In this document: piece by piece, positions 12,801 to 27,800 of the stretch
Position numbering within the stretch: the stretch's first letter is position 1
Layout of the letters: every line of letters begins with the position of its first letter
NCBI GenBank assembly: GCA_009869945.1
Contig: WIXG01000010.1
Coordinates: 515,589 to 579,588, forward strand
DNA: 64,000 bases
From: Mesaphorura yosii
Taxonomy: Eukaryota; Arthropoda; Collembola; Poduromorpha; Tullbergiidae
Direction: 5' to 3'
Position numbers and translations under genes: made by a program
Notes under the pieces: model-generated
Databases searched by the model: none
The model's input: only the letters and a program-made list of their open reading frames with translations
Told to the model about the DNA's origin: nothing

Positions 12801-15800
12801 TCTCCAGGAAAGGCTGAAGCTTTGCTTTGCAGTGCAGTGCCTAACACTCGCTTGCGCTCGCTCGCAATGAACAATTCACCAACAGAAGCAGATGAGATGT
12901 GAGTGGAACTGCGAACGGGAAGCCATTCTAACACAATATTCGGGAGTTATGGATTTTCAAGAGGAAAATATGCTAGATACCAGCCAACCAGCCATTGTTC
13001 AGTTCAGCACGCACAAGAACGCCGGCACCACGCCACATGCCATAATTTAAGTGCTCAAGTTCCTGTCAATAAAATTCAATTTTATCTCTCCTCTCATCAC
13101 AAAATTAATTTCTGCTGGGAGTGACTTTATTCGATCCTCCTCGAAGAAATTAACGTCAAGTGTCAAAATCATTGGAGGCGTCTCATTTCGTCCAGACTAC
13201 AGAGACGTGATTAAAATATCAAGTCTATTCCAGAAATTTTGGAATCTCAAATATTCCAACAACACCTTTTTACTGGCAACCTATGGAGTTACGAGAAATT
13301 GTGGACATAATCTGAAAATCAACGCTCTTACTTTAAAATATTCAGTTTATGCCGGCCAATAATCATGTTATAAGCTCTCCAAGCTTCATTCCGACCTTTC
13401 TTTGCTTGAGGAGGCGCCCATTCGAGACAATTCGGGTCAATTTGAGTGTCCTTGAGCCGGCCGGCCTATTATCCACAGCTCCCTGCCTCCGTTTCTTTTA
13501 CTTCATTCATCTCCGTCTCGCTCTCTTCTGTGAACAATTTCGCGCTTTTCGCAACAACCCGCAATAAAAGTTGCTTGCTGTATATTTCATACCGTCAACT
13601 CTTTCCCCGGCTTGCCATATCCAATGTTCCAATACTGTCAGCTTATGGTGCGTGACCGAGTGTGATGTGTGAGAGCCATCAGCCCTGAGCAAATACAAAC
13701 TACGGTCTCGCTCTCGTTTTGTTTCTTCCCGACTCCCACTTTTTCTGCTGTCAGAATTGTCAGAATGAGCACATGAAAGAAAGCAGGCAGGGTGAAAGCT
13801 TTGCAAACTAGCGGGAATGAAGTTATAATTTTGTTAACTCTTTTGCTTTTCCAGAACTCTTTTTACTTTTTTTGACGCTCTGCGCTGTGTTGCAAGCCTT
13901 TCTTTCATCTTCCATTTTCCTTTCCGAAGAAAAGAGACTAATTAGAGCTTATGGAGTTTACGCAATTATTATTTCATTCATCTCTTCACTCACTTTCATT
14001 CGTTGTCGTCGCATGTCGAATTCTCGTGAATTTTTCAACACAGTGCAGCCAGAATCGCCATACGATTCTACGTACTATCGATACCAATACTGCTTCAGCA
14101 GACTGCTTGGCGACGTCGTCAGCCCCAAGCCAAGCCAAATTCTGTCGACGACAATTGTAACATCCAGCATGAAGGAAAGTCAACTCTAGGAACGACAAAG
14201 CAACTGAATCCGATGATGTATCTCTGCAACGCACAACTTTTGTTCCCATCAAGCAAAAGCACCGAGGTCGTACGTGGGATTTCAGCACTTATCCCCGGAG
14301 TGCAGATAAAGTGAATGAACCATGCTGCAACTGCAAACTTCTTTCAAGATTTTGCCATTTGCTTTGTAGAGAAATGGCAAAACGGAAAATGGATTACACG
14401 GGAAATGAAGTCGAAGTCGTGGAGAAGCGATTTTCCGGCTGCGTCTGTGGAAAAAAGGCAGTGTAGAGCAGTGCAGTGGAACAAACGCCCACGACTCGTA
14501 CATCTTCGTCAATGGCAATTTTTGGCGATAACATGTGGCATGGCATGCTTGCAACTTTGCAAGTTTGTTAAAAGTTTAGTCACTTTCGGATGAAAGTATG
14601 GAATACTATCGTTAGTTACACCTTGCCTTGCCGTGAATGGAGAATGGCGAGTCTTGCCAGGTACAACTTGAAAGTTGCGACCTGCAGTGTGGGAATTCTG
14701 CACCTTACTCAGTGCTGCTCTTCCTCGTCTGTTTGCCGCTGTCAGACTAGATTTTTGTAATTTCATATCTGCAACATATTTTTGAGCTAGTTTCATAACT
14801 TTCGCCAGCCGAAGAGGAGAAGGTCATTCATAACAAGGCACAGCAAAGCTCCGATGAAGCGTGCGTAATTCCACTTGGAACTTCATGTAATTAAATAAAT
14901 CGCGTATATTTGGTGCAGTGCGAAGTACGGCGCCCGGAATTAATAAACAGTTGCAAGAGTCTGGATATTTTTTGTTGTTCATGTAACTTTAATTTATAAA
15001 ATTCCTCCTGGTTATTTAATTGGGAATATTTCGTGTTGTATTAATAGAATATGAGATCTGCATATAAAGCTAGACCAAGTTCGTGGTAAAAGTGGCAGGC
15101 TCATATTCACAGAAAATGGTACGCTCGCGAGAATTCGCGCGAAAGATAAGGATATGGCAAATTCATAGACGCGTGCAGCAGCATCCTGAATATTAGAAGC
15201 TCCACTCCACACCATGGTTCTTGTCTCCAGTACTGGAAACTTTTAGTAGAGCGAGACTAACTCAATCTTGCCTGGTCGCGTTCTCTCCGATTCAGCAGCT
15301 CAGCAGCGGCTCCTATTTTGAGAATAACTCTATGGCCTGGCGAAACTTCAGACTGCTGCGTGCTGCAGATGTGCTCCGCGCAGGGCAAGGTAGTAAAAAT
15401 GAGAAGATAATTGCTCCGGGTCAAATACGGCCTCTCCTTCAACGGGCTCCAATCTAGGTCTCGTCTTTCCACACTTTATATGTGAAACTGCACGGTCACT
15501 TCTTATCCTGGGTTATAAAAATAAAATAATAATAAGAAGCGCAACTTCTTAATCTCATAATTCATAATCTGCCACTTGCGAATATTAAGGGTGCTTTACA
15601 ATAGGAGATTTTAGAACTCGAATTATTTAGCGTCATGTACAGACGAATCGGGGTACACACTTGACACAACTCGGAATGCTTTTAAATCTTCGCCTGGAGA
15701 AATCGATCATTCTCAAATTCAATAGTAGAATCGTACCCATTTACTCAATGTTACGTTTTACGTCGTTTTTACACTGGAATCTAAAAAATGCTTCGAAATA

Positions 15801-18800
15801 CGAACTTTAGTACGCATCACGCCGCGGGAGTTTTCCAGCGATTCGCTATTTCTGGAGCTCCACTTTTACCAAGAATAGGTAGACAGCAAGTTTAAAAAAA
15901 CTACCAACTCAAGCTTTCCTTTGATCTGAAGACAATGCCAACGAAGAATCTGTCTCCAGTCTCCGGTGTGAGCCATTTCAGCAACTGCAAGCAATTTTGT
16001 TTTTCGCGTAGCCTGCAATTCTTCAAATGTAATAAATCTCCCTTAAGGAACAATAAGCCTGATTGTTTTTATGAACTTCTGCACGTTCTAGCTCAAATGA
16101 TGAAATCAAAGTGAAAACAGCAAACTTAAGTAAAATATATTACGCTTACGTGCTGTCCTACTACGGGGACAGAAACATGGTAAGCTATTTTCTTGTAAAT
16201 TGCAAATTAATTTCCAGACTCAATTTGTACGAATTCCTGTTTCTGGCATTCCGGATTCACGGCAAGACTTTCTCCGGCTATGAAGACAGTACAAAACAAC
16301 GGACTCGGGGCTTACCTTGTCGCCGTCATTTCCTCCGCTGTTTCCAGAGCCGAATGACGCCTCGGAGACTCTGTCGTTCATGTCGAAGCATTCATCAGCG
16401 GAACTGATGTCCTCCAAGTCACTGAAATTGTATTGTAGTAAAAAAAAAGTCAACGTAACTTGTTTCAAAATCTCGGTGACGTTAAGAACATAAAATAATC
16501 ACACGGTTAAAAGTATATCAAAATCTAATCATAATAGGTATGTACCGGCTGGATCTGTGGCTCCCAGTCTCGGATTTGGATGGACTTCGTGGAGCATTCA
16601 GTCTAAACGCCGCGTTCAGATAAGTCTCTTGGATCACTTCTCGTAGCTTCTTTACCCACATTTTCTTAATTTCAGCAGATGAAGCCTGAACCCAAACAAA
16701 TTCAGCCAAATTAGTGTAATTATTACAACTTACCTACAGGCGAAAAGGCGTGCACGTACCTTTATCACAATTCTGTAGTCAGCCACTGGAGATCGTCCCG
16801 TCCATACTGCGAACTTACAGTCGTCGTTCTCAATGCATTCCGTCACACCAAGCTCGGACGTCTGCGTTCAAACGACAGGGTTACAAAAACTACGTCATGG
16901 AAAAGAAGAGGCTCGTTTCCTTAATTCTTACCAATAGTTTGGCCTTGTAAATGTACTTGACTTTGCCACTCGAGTCTTTAACTTCTTTGCTGAAGAGAAG
17001 GTACATCTCAAACAAGAAGATGTGTCTGTCCCTTGCTTTCCTGATAATTTGCTTGGGATCCCACACTTGGAAACTGTCTTGAAGTATTACTTCACCGAGC
17101 TTATCCGCAGAAGTATCACAGGCGTCCAGAAGAGAAAGGTGCATGGCATCATTGGCCTTCCTTGGCACATTTAGCATCACGTCGAGTCCGTCCTAAACCG
17201 GGAAGGAAACATTTAACCCCTGAAATTGTCGACTAATAAGATAAAGCGTACCTTGATCTCTCCTGGTCCTTCATCACAGCATGATTGCAAGTCTTTCAGG
17301 AGAAGCTGGTATTTAGTAATTCTTTGTACTGGCTTTATCAAGTAAGCTGGAATAGGATGCTCCAAGTTGTGCAGTTTTTGAACACTTTCAAAAAATGTCC
17401 CGCCATTCTGAATAATCAGAGTGTTCGACTCCGGCTTGTTTTTGCAATATTGGACGTACATGTCGAACTTATGAGCCTAAACGGAAACAGTTCGATTAAC
17501 GATGAAGTCTGTCAGATCACGATTGTAGAAAATGCGTACCCATGTCACAAAACAATGTCCAATGTCTTCCGGCATCGTTTCATACTTTTCCAATTCTTTC
17601 ACAAATATTTCCTTGTGGAACTCATAAATCTCTTCCATATTGCCGAATATAATTTTCTCCTTTCCTTTAATTCCAGGCGGAACTGCGGAACTTGTCCTCA
17701 TTTCGTACAGGTAACAATTCACGCAGGTTTGGAGATCTTTCACGTAGGACCGTTCAGTTTGAAGCAACTCTGTCATGATAAATCTGGAAAATGGAAATCA
17801 ACTTTTGTTAAATAAAATCACACTGACGCACGAATAAAGTGAATGCAAATCCGCCTACTCTCGTCTTCTCTTCCTCCTTGTTTGTTCCTCGTTGAGATCT
17901 TTGTTCTCTTCACAGCTAACTTTTGACTCAAGACTAGAATCCGAATGGCGATCAAGAGATAAGTCAGTTCTGCTCTCGCTGATTTTAATTCCTAGAGCCT
18001 CCTCAAGTTGAGATCTAGGTAGCAACAGAAATTCTTGTATATTCCAAAGCACCTTCCTCATTATTCAAAAATTTCTGCATAACCTACCTATACTTGTCCA
18101 TTCTGGAACTGAAATCCTTGTATCGATGATCCACAGTCGCGACCCATTTCTTGATGTCGTTAGCGTGGAGATGTCCAGTTTCGACGAGGCTGTCAGCCAA
18201 CTGAATAAGCAACTTGACTCTTTCTCTTGTTTCCTAAAATATTAAGTTAGTTTTCAGTGATGATTATCAGCAACAATGGCCATGGTAGGCGTAATGCGAC
18301 TAAAGTAAGCAACTAACCTTTGCTGTCACCTTGAACTCGTTGTGTTCTTGCAACAGAACTGCGGTTTGTTCCCCGGATTCGCCAACTTGTGTATGCGTCG
18401 ACAAATAAAAGTCTCCAGTGTCATGAATCCAGTCAATCGCTTGTTTTGCCGACCTAAATTCATTTCCGATATTTTAGTCACTGTTTCGCAGTAGCTGCAA
18501 ACTGAAGCTCAATGTTTTCTCACCATTCAAACATGACGTACTGCAGGCACTGGTCCAAATGCTTCTTTCTCGAAGTCCAGTACTGCATGACACGATTTTC
18601 TTGGACTAGTAGTTTGTCCAAAATGACTGCGAACCACGAGAAAGAAAAAAAAACAATTACCACTCTACTTCATTCGACGACGAAGTCAATACGCGCATTA
18701 TGGAGCAAAATTGTCTCAAACTTATCTCGTAAAAATAGAGCGCTGAATGTCTGCACATTCAACACTCAGAACAGAGTGTCAATTATATTTCTGCCGCCGG

Positions 18801-21800
18801 TGCTGGACGCGGCACGCTGAATAGGATATGTGTGCTGATAACCGGTCGATTCTGGCGGACGCTCTTACCTTTAATTTTCGGTTCAGGCGAAATATGACCA
18901 GCTTCTGTAAATTGGTAGGAGTAAGAGGCACGCTGACAAATCTTCAAAAAGTTTCTTGCCGTTGTGCGAGCATGAGTGCCTTAATAAAATCATACAAACG
19001 TCAATAAATAACGCATAATAATAGGAAGTTTTGCTTGAATTGGGCTGCTCGTTTCTTACATGCTTTCATGAACGCTTCTTTCTGCTCCTGGTGTTTGTTA
19101 ATGAGGTAACTTAGTTGTGTGGTTTTGTCGGTGGAACTTGCGCTTACTGGACTCGAACTTCCATCCAGTAGGCAGTAGTCTTCATCTCTTTTGTACTCTC
19201 GCTCCAGACTATCGAGAACTGAGCAAACCTGTAATCAAATGAATCGATGAGTAAATTGAACAGGTTCGGCAGTCGCAGTCATTAAAATAGTTATTTCAGA
19301 ACTGACCTGCTCAGCGGTCTTGTAGAAACTCAACGCAGAATGGTAGAGTTTGTGCCTCTCCTCAGCTGAACTGACAAGCTGATGCCAGCGTGTTGAGACC
19401 TCGTCCGAAACTTTCTTGATGCCCGGCGCATCGTAGTGATTTCCTCCGATGAGGGCTTCCGCTTTCAAGTTGACTTGGACGGCGAAATTGTGCGTTTTCT
19501 AGAATGTCACAAAGGAGAAAGTAAATGAAGGAAGCCACAATAGCTTGACATTACGAGAATTGAGAAGTGCACATCAAAGTGGAAGCCTGTGTTGTTATAT
19601 TTATAGTGCTTGTAAAGTGAGACAGGTATGAACGCCTGAACGCAAACGCGTGAAAGTTGTTCAGGAACACTTAATAAGCTACACATGCACTGCGTGCCTG
19701 CAATTTCCCATTCCATGCTTTCTTTTCCGGAAAACTTACCTCCAACGCTTTCTTCAATTTGTCATGGTCATTCTTCATTTGCTCCGCTTCTTGAAGCGAG
19801 CTAGGAAATGTGAATGTGGCAGTCAACATCGTTTCACCATTACGGATCCAACTGATCACCTGCACAAAGAGAAACACGAATTCGTTAGAGGCATGCATGG
19901 CGTGAAATTCAATTCGAAACCTGTCACGACTTGCAATTGCAATGCAAAATTACGTCCACCGTAAGCATAATATACTTGTGAGACTTGAAACTTTAAATTG
20001 TTAAAATTCGTGAATATTTACAGAATATGAATATGCAAGAGTCTAAATAAAAAATGTAAGCTACCTTTTAAGTCAATGTAAGATTTCTCACTTTATTGCT
20101 TTGTCACGAGTCATGATTTTTAGAAACCTGGCGGTAGCAAAGACGAGACACTCTAAAATTCGCTAAGTGACCGAGTCCAATGTCTTGTAAAAACTGTTCC
20201 AAAGTAAAAGCGTCACTAACACAAGGCTAGGTTGATGTTTGCATTTGCACTTGGCACGACGTCAAGCACACGACTTTCTGAGCCAGTCGCGAGGAGACTT
20301 TGTTTTGACACTTCACGCACAGTACAGCTTTAAAGCTTTTAGAATACTGAATCCAGGCTTGCGAATGTGGACACGAGATACGAATTTTACGAATGTGACT
20401 CCAGGAATTTCACACCTGCACTGCAGTGCACTGGGACGAGACATGAGATTTTGGCAACTTGTGCCGATTTTCAATTTACGCGAGATGCGGCCTGGGAGTT
20501 TCTGAGTTTATTACACACTTTTACACCACGAAATGCGATGGAAGATTGAAAATGATATTACAACCAAATTCCATTTACTCTCAGAGGCTCGTGTCAGACG
20601 CAGAACGGAACAGAACAATGAATGACTGAAAGTGAGAATGAGGCAGTCTTGTACAAGCATAAAGCATAACCAACGAAATAAAAATGCATGGCACGGTTCA
20701 ACTCAGATACGGTTTCTCTTATGACATGCCAGTGATTTTTCCTAACATAGAAAATAGACCTCAGGTCTACCTTCATGCAGTAATAAGTTGACTTTGACTC
20801 TATTGAATATCGAATCTCAATTTATGATGATATATTTTTACATTGGCTTCACTCTTTTCATGTGCGCTCGATATGCGTGTTCTTTGCACCCAATAACTCA
20901 GTTCATATAATTCATGCAAATTGGACAAGTTCAGCAACTTGAATCTCCGAGCAAGAAGCCCGGAATCGAATTAGAATTAGAAGACAGACTTTGCTCGATC
21001 CTTTGTTGATTTGTACATGATTGGCAGTTGGTAACTATTGCAGTAGGTTTGTCAGGAATAAATCATTTGCAATTGGCCGACGACAGCACGAAAAAACAGC
21101 TAGCAACGGTGCTAGGTTTCAATTACCTTGGGCCAGCTTAGGTTAATTACGCCAAGTTTTGGGAATATCAACCGTGAAGTATGCAGCAATCATTGCAATG
21201 TATGAAATAGCAACTCACATGCGAGAGTTAAGTTTAAATCATTCTGGCCTGTCCGACTACACAATGCGACCAAGTTGTACTGTGACTGTGACAGATTCCT
21301 ATTGCGAATCACGCCACGCCACGCTGCGTTTCACACCTTGAGATCACCAGATCAAAACATTTCTATCACACACAGTGTGAAACTTCCGTGGCCCCGGAAG
21401 TTCACGCTTTCGCTCCGCGGTGGACAGAAAATTACGAATGCAGGCTATAAGCATAATCACAGGCACCTCCATCAAAACAAATGACAAAAAGTAAATCCAA
21501 GTTGCAACTAAACACTACCTGGCCTAAGTTGAAAATTTCAGAATTCTTCAAATGGCACTTACCACAGCGCCCACGAAGCATGAGCTGCTATGAAGGAATA
21601 CACGTCTAACAGCTCTTGAGCTCTTGTATGTTTAATCACAATCACAACCACCTATTAAAGGTGACAAGCTCAAATCCGCGTTGCAGATCCACGCTGGGTT
21701 TGGAGAACAACTGATTATTGTGCACACCAGTTGCAATTAAAATGCATTGCAAAAATTAACAATGCAAGGTAAAAACCTTCACCTCCCTGCACTGCAACAC

Positions 21801-24800
21801 TGCGCTGCATGACGTTACATAACAATTTGCCTTGTTGCGATTACAAGATTGCGACAATGGGACGAACATGCAAAAGTAATTTGGTAATTTCAGCTCTGAT
21901 GTGAATGAATGACTGCAACTTGCCTCGAAGCAAGATGGAAATGAAATGCAACCCCTCCGTCGGGTAATGTCAGGGAAATGCTCTCGCAATGAATGAAATA
22001 CCTCGAGCGAGATGCGAGACGATAGCAGTGGGGAAAGTTCCACGCAAAGAACGGTAAGAGTGAAGATGACAGTTTTACTTTCATCAAACAGGGGTTGATA
22101 TTTTTCTACCCGTCTGAGTAAACAAAAGCATAGCATTGCCTGGAAAAAAGTGTTCCCTTCTCATCACAGCCATCATCTCAAGACATTGTCGATATTTACG
22201 ATATGCCGAATACGCGTACGATGAAGCATGAAAGGCAGGGCAGGGTATTTATAGTACATTTTGGGATTAGCCAAAGTGGGAAAGAAAAGAAACAAGAACC
22301 TTTCAAGAACGTCCAAGTTTAGTTCTCGTTCACCATTCCACAAAACAGCATCACATCGCATCGACATCAACATTAGTGTTCACTTAAACAATGTTACTAT
22401 GTTGTACAATGCTGCCGGAAAATGCATCCAATCTCCGCCTAGCTGCCTGAGTGGACAGATCATTCTTGCTTTTACAACTTTTACCATAGAACGGAGAGCA
22501 ACCCCTCTTACGCGGACGAAAAACCGATGCGTCCTGGCGTACGACAAGAAGGAACTACGCAAAGTAATATTTTATATGCTGGGCAACATTTTCCACCCTT
22601 TTATCGTTCTGTCATCATTAAAAGAACTCGAGTCACTGGCTGAGTGAAAGCCACGACGGAGAAATGTAAAGAAAATTGAAAAAATCACAGCTTCGGACTG
22701 TCTGATTCATTATCAGAGTTTTAAAACTCTCAATTTGCATTTGATCTTTCTGAAGTTGTGGAAAAATGTAGATACGGTGGAAATATTTTATAGTGGAAGG
22801 AGAGCATAAAACGACTTACTTGATTAGCTTCGTTTTGCAGCTGTAAAAGTTGTATGGTTTGCTGCAGACGAACTCTCCTCGCTTCAGCCAAATCTTCGAA
22901 ATCGAGATCTTTTTCATGGACAAACTCCAACAAAACTTGCACTCTCGTTTGAGCACTAATTTGTGTGCTTGCCATTAGATTGATACCAGATCTTTCAAAC
23001 ATCTGAAAACGAAAGCATGAAATGAACAAGAATTATTACAGTTCAATTCAGGAACCAGCTTTAGCTTCGTATTCGCATCTTTCACCACTAATTGCTCATT
23101 ACAACTATTTTCATACCTGGTACAATTCTTGCCCTTTCTGTAGCACTTGGAAGACAGAATTTTGAAGACGGGTGACGTTGTCGTTGTGGATTCTTAAAGT
23201 TTGCTCATAATGGCTGAGTCCCTCCACTAAATCACGATTTGGTTCATCAGCTTGCAGCTTTTCGTGCCAGTGATCCAACTGAGATGTGGTCTATTTTGGG
23301 AATGAAAAGAATCGACATTAGTACTCGTGGCGTCGCATAATGTGACGGCAGACTGCAATCTGCATCAAGCTTCAGATCATTTAAGCCATAAATTATGGTC
23401 GATACGGTGCAAGTTGATTCATTTGAGCAACGAAAGTGCAAGACAAGAAGCGCACTGGAATAATGTCTTCATTTATGCTTTATCCAGGCCTTGAACCTTG
23501 CAGCATTGTAGTCTTCTACTCAGCTACTGCTAATCAGCAAATTAGCGCCAGTTTGCTTACAAATTCCGTGCGCGCGCGCTTTACAAAATGTAAAACAAAC
23601 AAAATTTATCGCGGGCTTAGTCAGACTTAGGCAGAAGATTCAATCCTTCCTGTAATCATAGACAGGAACTAATTGATTGTGTGTCACCAAAATTTGTTTA
23701 TAATTTGTCCTGTTCCATCGACACCATTCTGGCATGCGGCTTGCGTTGTCTGAGATGGTACAGCATCCTATAATGCCTTGCGCATTGACTATTGACTAAT
23801 TTCTGTGTCAATTACCTCCAATGCGTCACGTTCGAAAAGCCTCAACTGAAGGCAGAGATCCAACTTTAGTTTGCGAGATTCCCAAAGTTCTTCCAGCTCG
23901 TTTCGTTGTCGTTCCAGCGTGCGCATTGCAGCCTCCAAGGCCTCAAACGATCCACTATTGTCAGTTTCCATTGTCAAACCCGTACTCCTTTTACAAAGTA
24001 GCATAAAAGCATAAATATGAGCACCCTGATACAGGTTCCCAAAGTTCGTGCTGTGGAAATGAGTAAGTCATTCATCTTACCTTAAATCTTGAATTAATCT
24101 TTGACCTTCTCCGATCGAACTCAGGAAGAATTGAATTCCGGACTCCCTTTGCTGCTCCCACTGTTCAACTACACGCTGTGTGGATTCAATTGTTTCTGGG
24201 GCCTCATCAATGCTCAAGTCTGCTCGTAGCTTCTCGAGAACACTGGCAGCCTGCGAAAAATGAAATAAAAAGACAATTAAAACACTGACATTGGCATTGG
24301 GCGATAATTCATACGAATTGTGAGCAGTCGAATAAGCATTTGACAAATGGTTCGGAATTAGTGCACCGCAGCATGAAATATTGCTTATTCAAACTTGGAT
24401 GTCGATTGTAGTAAGGCAGTAAATTGCCTATATTGTGATTTCATTTTCTAACACAAAATATTAAGACCTCAGATCCGGCTAGGCCATTTTCGGAAGCAGT
24501 TAGTCAACCGAAACGTGGAACTCATAAATTTCGCATGGTTGACTTTTATAAACCCACGAAAAAGCTGTGCAGCAGTTAAAGTCAAAAGGTTTAGGAGGAT
24601 CCGAGCTGAAATGATGAGACAACTGACAAATTGTTTCAGACTCAACTTCATCCACAAATGCCAATAATAACCATTTAACTATGAGAATCTCATACGACCC
24701 ATACGAAGAATGTAGTCACCGATTTTACACTCCTACTCCATTTAGAAATCTAATGTCAATACCCGTGCGTAATTGCGTGCGGGAGTCAAGTGAAGTGCAA

Positions 24801-27800
24801 GATGCATTTTTCGAGCAGCCATTTAAACAGCGTCATACGCAAGGAAATGACCCACAACAAATGCTTTTTCTAACACCACATGTCTTCTGATACATAATTT
24901 AACTCCTTCGCGAGTGCATGTGAACAAAATAACTGCACAGCCAAAAATTTTCACGCAGAGGCACGGCACAAAGTGAAATTCCGAGAAGCTCGCCAAGAAC
25001 ATCACACCCGCATGTCGCACGTGGTGTCAATGAAGTTTAAATGCAGTGAATTTAAATATCTGAAGCTATAAAAACAAAACCAGTTCCAGATTCACATCAA
25101 CGGTCGCCATTCGCTATTCGCACCATGTTGTCAGTAAATATTTCAGTGCCAAAAACTGAAACCGGGAACTGCAGCCGTGCGTTATGTGTAAAGCTTGTGT
25201 GGTTATCTTAACAGGAGTCGCATTCCTGAATTTTCTTTCAACTTAAGCTGGTTGCCATTTTTGCTCTAGCGCCTTGGCGGTGATTCGCACCACCATCGCA
25301 ATTGCAGTGCAAAATTCATTTGAGTCACGACACGACGCGGTAGCTGACACGGCAGAGGCCGAAAATTTGAGGAGGGTACAAAAATTTTTGATACAGAATA
25401 CAGAATTTTTGTTATTTTGGCGCTGTTAGCATGAAGAGGTGCACGATTCTGACTCTGACGTTGACGTTTGTCGTCGCTGTGTCGGAAATCAAGTTCTTCA
25501 CACAAGTCATCTTCATCTTCACCTGCCAACTACTGTATAGCACTTGTCATGAAAGAGTTTCCCATCCCATCAAGATCATTAGCTCAATTAAATACATTTT
25601 GTGTGCCCTTGCTCGCTTACCAGCCCGCTCCCGCATCATAATGAATCGAAATCAGCACTGATTAATGCACTTCATCTTAAACGTACTTAAACACATGAAT
25701 AAATTCCTTAATGCAATAAAATTCAAGATTTCAATCGCAGAACATGTTTTGAAAACATGTTCGGGTAAACATGCGCGTAAATCCTCCCACCTTGGAACCT
25801 CAAAAGCAAAATGCACGCCAAGAAGTTCAAGAAGCCTGGCCACGACGGCCGTTGGAAAATTCATTTGCTTTAATACACTAATGCAAATTGTTTTAATGAA
25901 GTGGATATCAGTCTGTCTCAGTTGAACATAAACACTTCACGAGACGAGTAAGCAGAGACAAGACAGATTGACCTGAAAACAATACAAGCAGTCATTCATC
26001 TTTCAGAAGATGCGAGATGAGATTACGTAATGAACAAGAACAAGTACAACTGCAAACTTGAACTCGTATTCGTGCTTCTTGGCTGCCAAAAAGTGCAAGC
26101 CAAGGCACGCTACGCGATACGTCAAGTTACGCATTCAGCAAGAGTCACAAATCACAAAAGGCAGATAATTTTTTGCTATGCTGCTGGGCTCGAGCTGCTG
26201 ACTCCCACACTCTCAAAACAATTATTAAAATGTTAATAAACTTTACATTGCAATTGCAGCCTCCGCTACGCTGTCTCCTTCTCTTCCGCCTTTTGCCATC
26301 AACATCACCCTCGCCACTCGCCAGATTCGGCAACCGCAACAGGAAACCAGCATTCGAATCAAGACACGACAGCACACGAATTGGATGACTCCCAACCTCG
26401 AATCTTTGCACGGGACGCCACGCCATGCGCCTTGTATTTTGGCGCAACAGGAAAGGGCAACAACAACGATCTCAAATATGCTTATCTGCCTGAATTTGTA
26501 CATCTTACTAATCTTAATCTCTTGCTTTCAAATAACACAGTTTCTTGCATTTTAATTCGGGTGGTTCCTCATTTCTCGTTCTGCCATGCCATTATACACG
26601 CTACGCTTTCCTCTCTTGTGCCGTGCCTCAAAACAAAAATACTCGCGCCTGTCTCGTGTGTGTGTAAAGAGTGGACTTGAACCAGAACCGCACGTAGCCT
26701 AGCGTGAACATGTTCCATTTCACATTTCACTAATGCAGTGCAATACAAACTTACGCCATGCACTCGCGCTTGTTTCGTATGCAAATATAAGCCGCCACCG
26801 CCAGGTTATAATTTATAAACCCTCCCCGGGCCCCGGCCGCGTCCATCCGTCGTAGTCCATACATTACGTTTTTACGCCACGCTGTAATTACGATGCACAC
26901 CCAATTGTTTATCTTGCATCAGCATCGAAGCCCATGCATGCCCACGTGGACAGCACAAAGTGCATTATTGACCATAAACACAGACTGCTTTTTGTTTGAA
27001 TACAACACAGGATTTGGTCGGTCGCTGTCCCGCAATCACATCGCGTAGTGAAGGTTAAGAATGAGAGTTACTGACACATACAAATTTCTTGACAGCAAAC
27101 ATGGAATGGCTTGCATTGACTCCAGAACACGAAAACGAGATGCAGGAGGTCGAATTTTCGAATTTTGACGGCTGGCACGCGCGCGCGTGAGGAAAGCAAC
27201 GAGATCAGAAGAATTTCCTACTCATAACGTAACGAGGTTTATTGCTTCGCCATTTGTTAATATACAAATGCGACTACTAATTCGAGTTTCACGCAATGAA
27301 ATGGGACGGGAGGAACGAAGAAATAAATGTCACATAAGATTATCTAATCATAGGCATAAACAGATAACTCTCTCACAGATTGACTGTTAACCAAGCACCT
27401 GAAAGCAATCTTTGCATTAGAATACGAATGAAACACATTTCTTACGACGTTAACGTTAACATGTTCATGAGATTTGGATTCTGACAGATTTATTGCGTTA
27501 AACCTCCTTCGTTTCCCTCTATCCTGTCCGGGTTTGGGTTTTATGAAAGCAAGACTAAACTAACTGCAAGCTGCACGTTTACGCTTATACACAAATTCAC
27601 TGTCACTAATTTTGAATGCATCTGATAAATTATCTGGAAGGAAGTAGGAAGGAATTTTATAAAAGGGCTTAACAGCATGAAGTAAAATCAGGTCGATTAA
27701 TATTATTATTAGAAACACACTTTTCTCAGTCCGCAGTGCTTCAAATGCGTTGCTACTAAGTAAGTTGTAATAAATTGCGTCTGACAATATCATCTCCATA

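Noticed and set aside
17285-17815. 176-codon plus-strand frame
   Set aside because: Antisense shadow of the DH-domain exons of trio.
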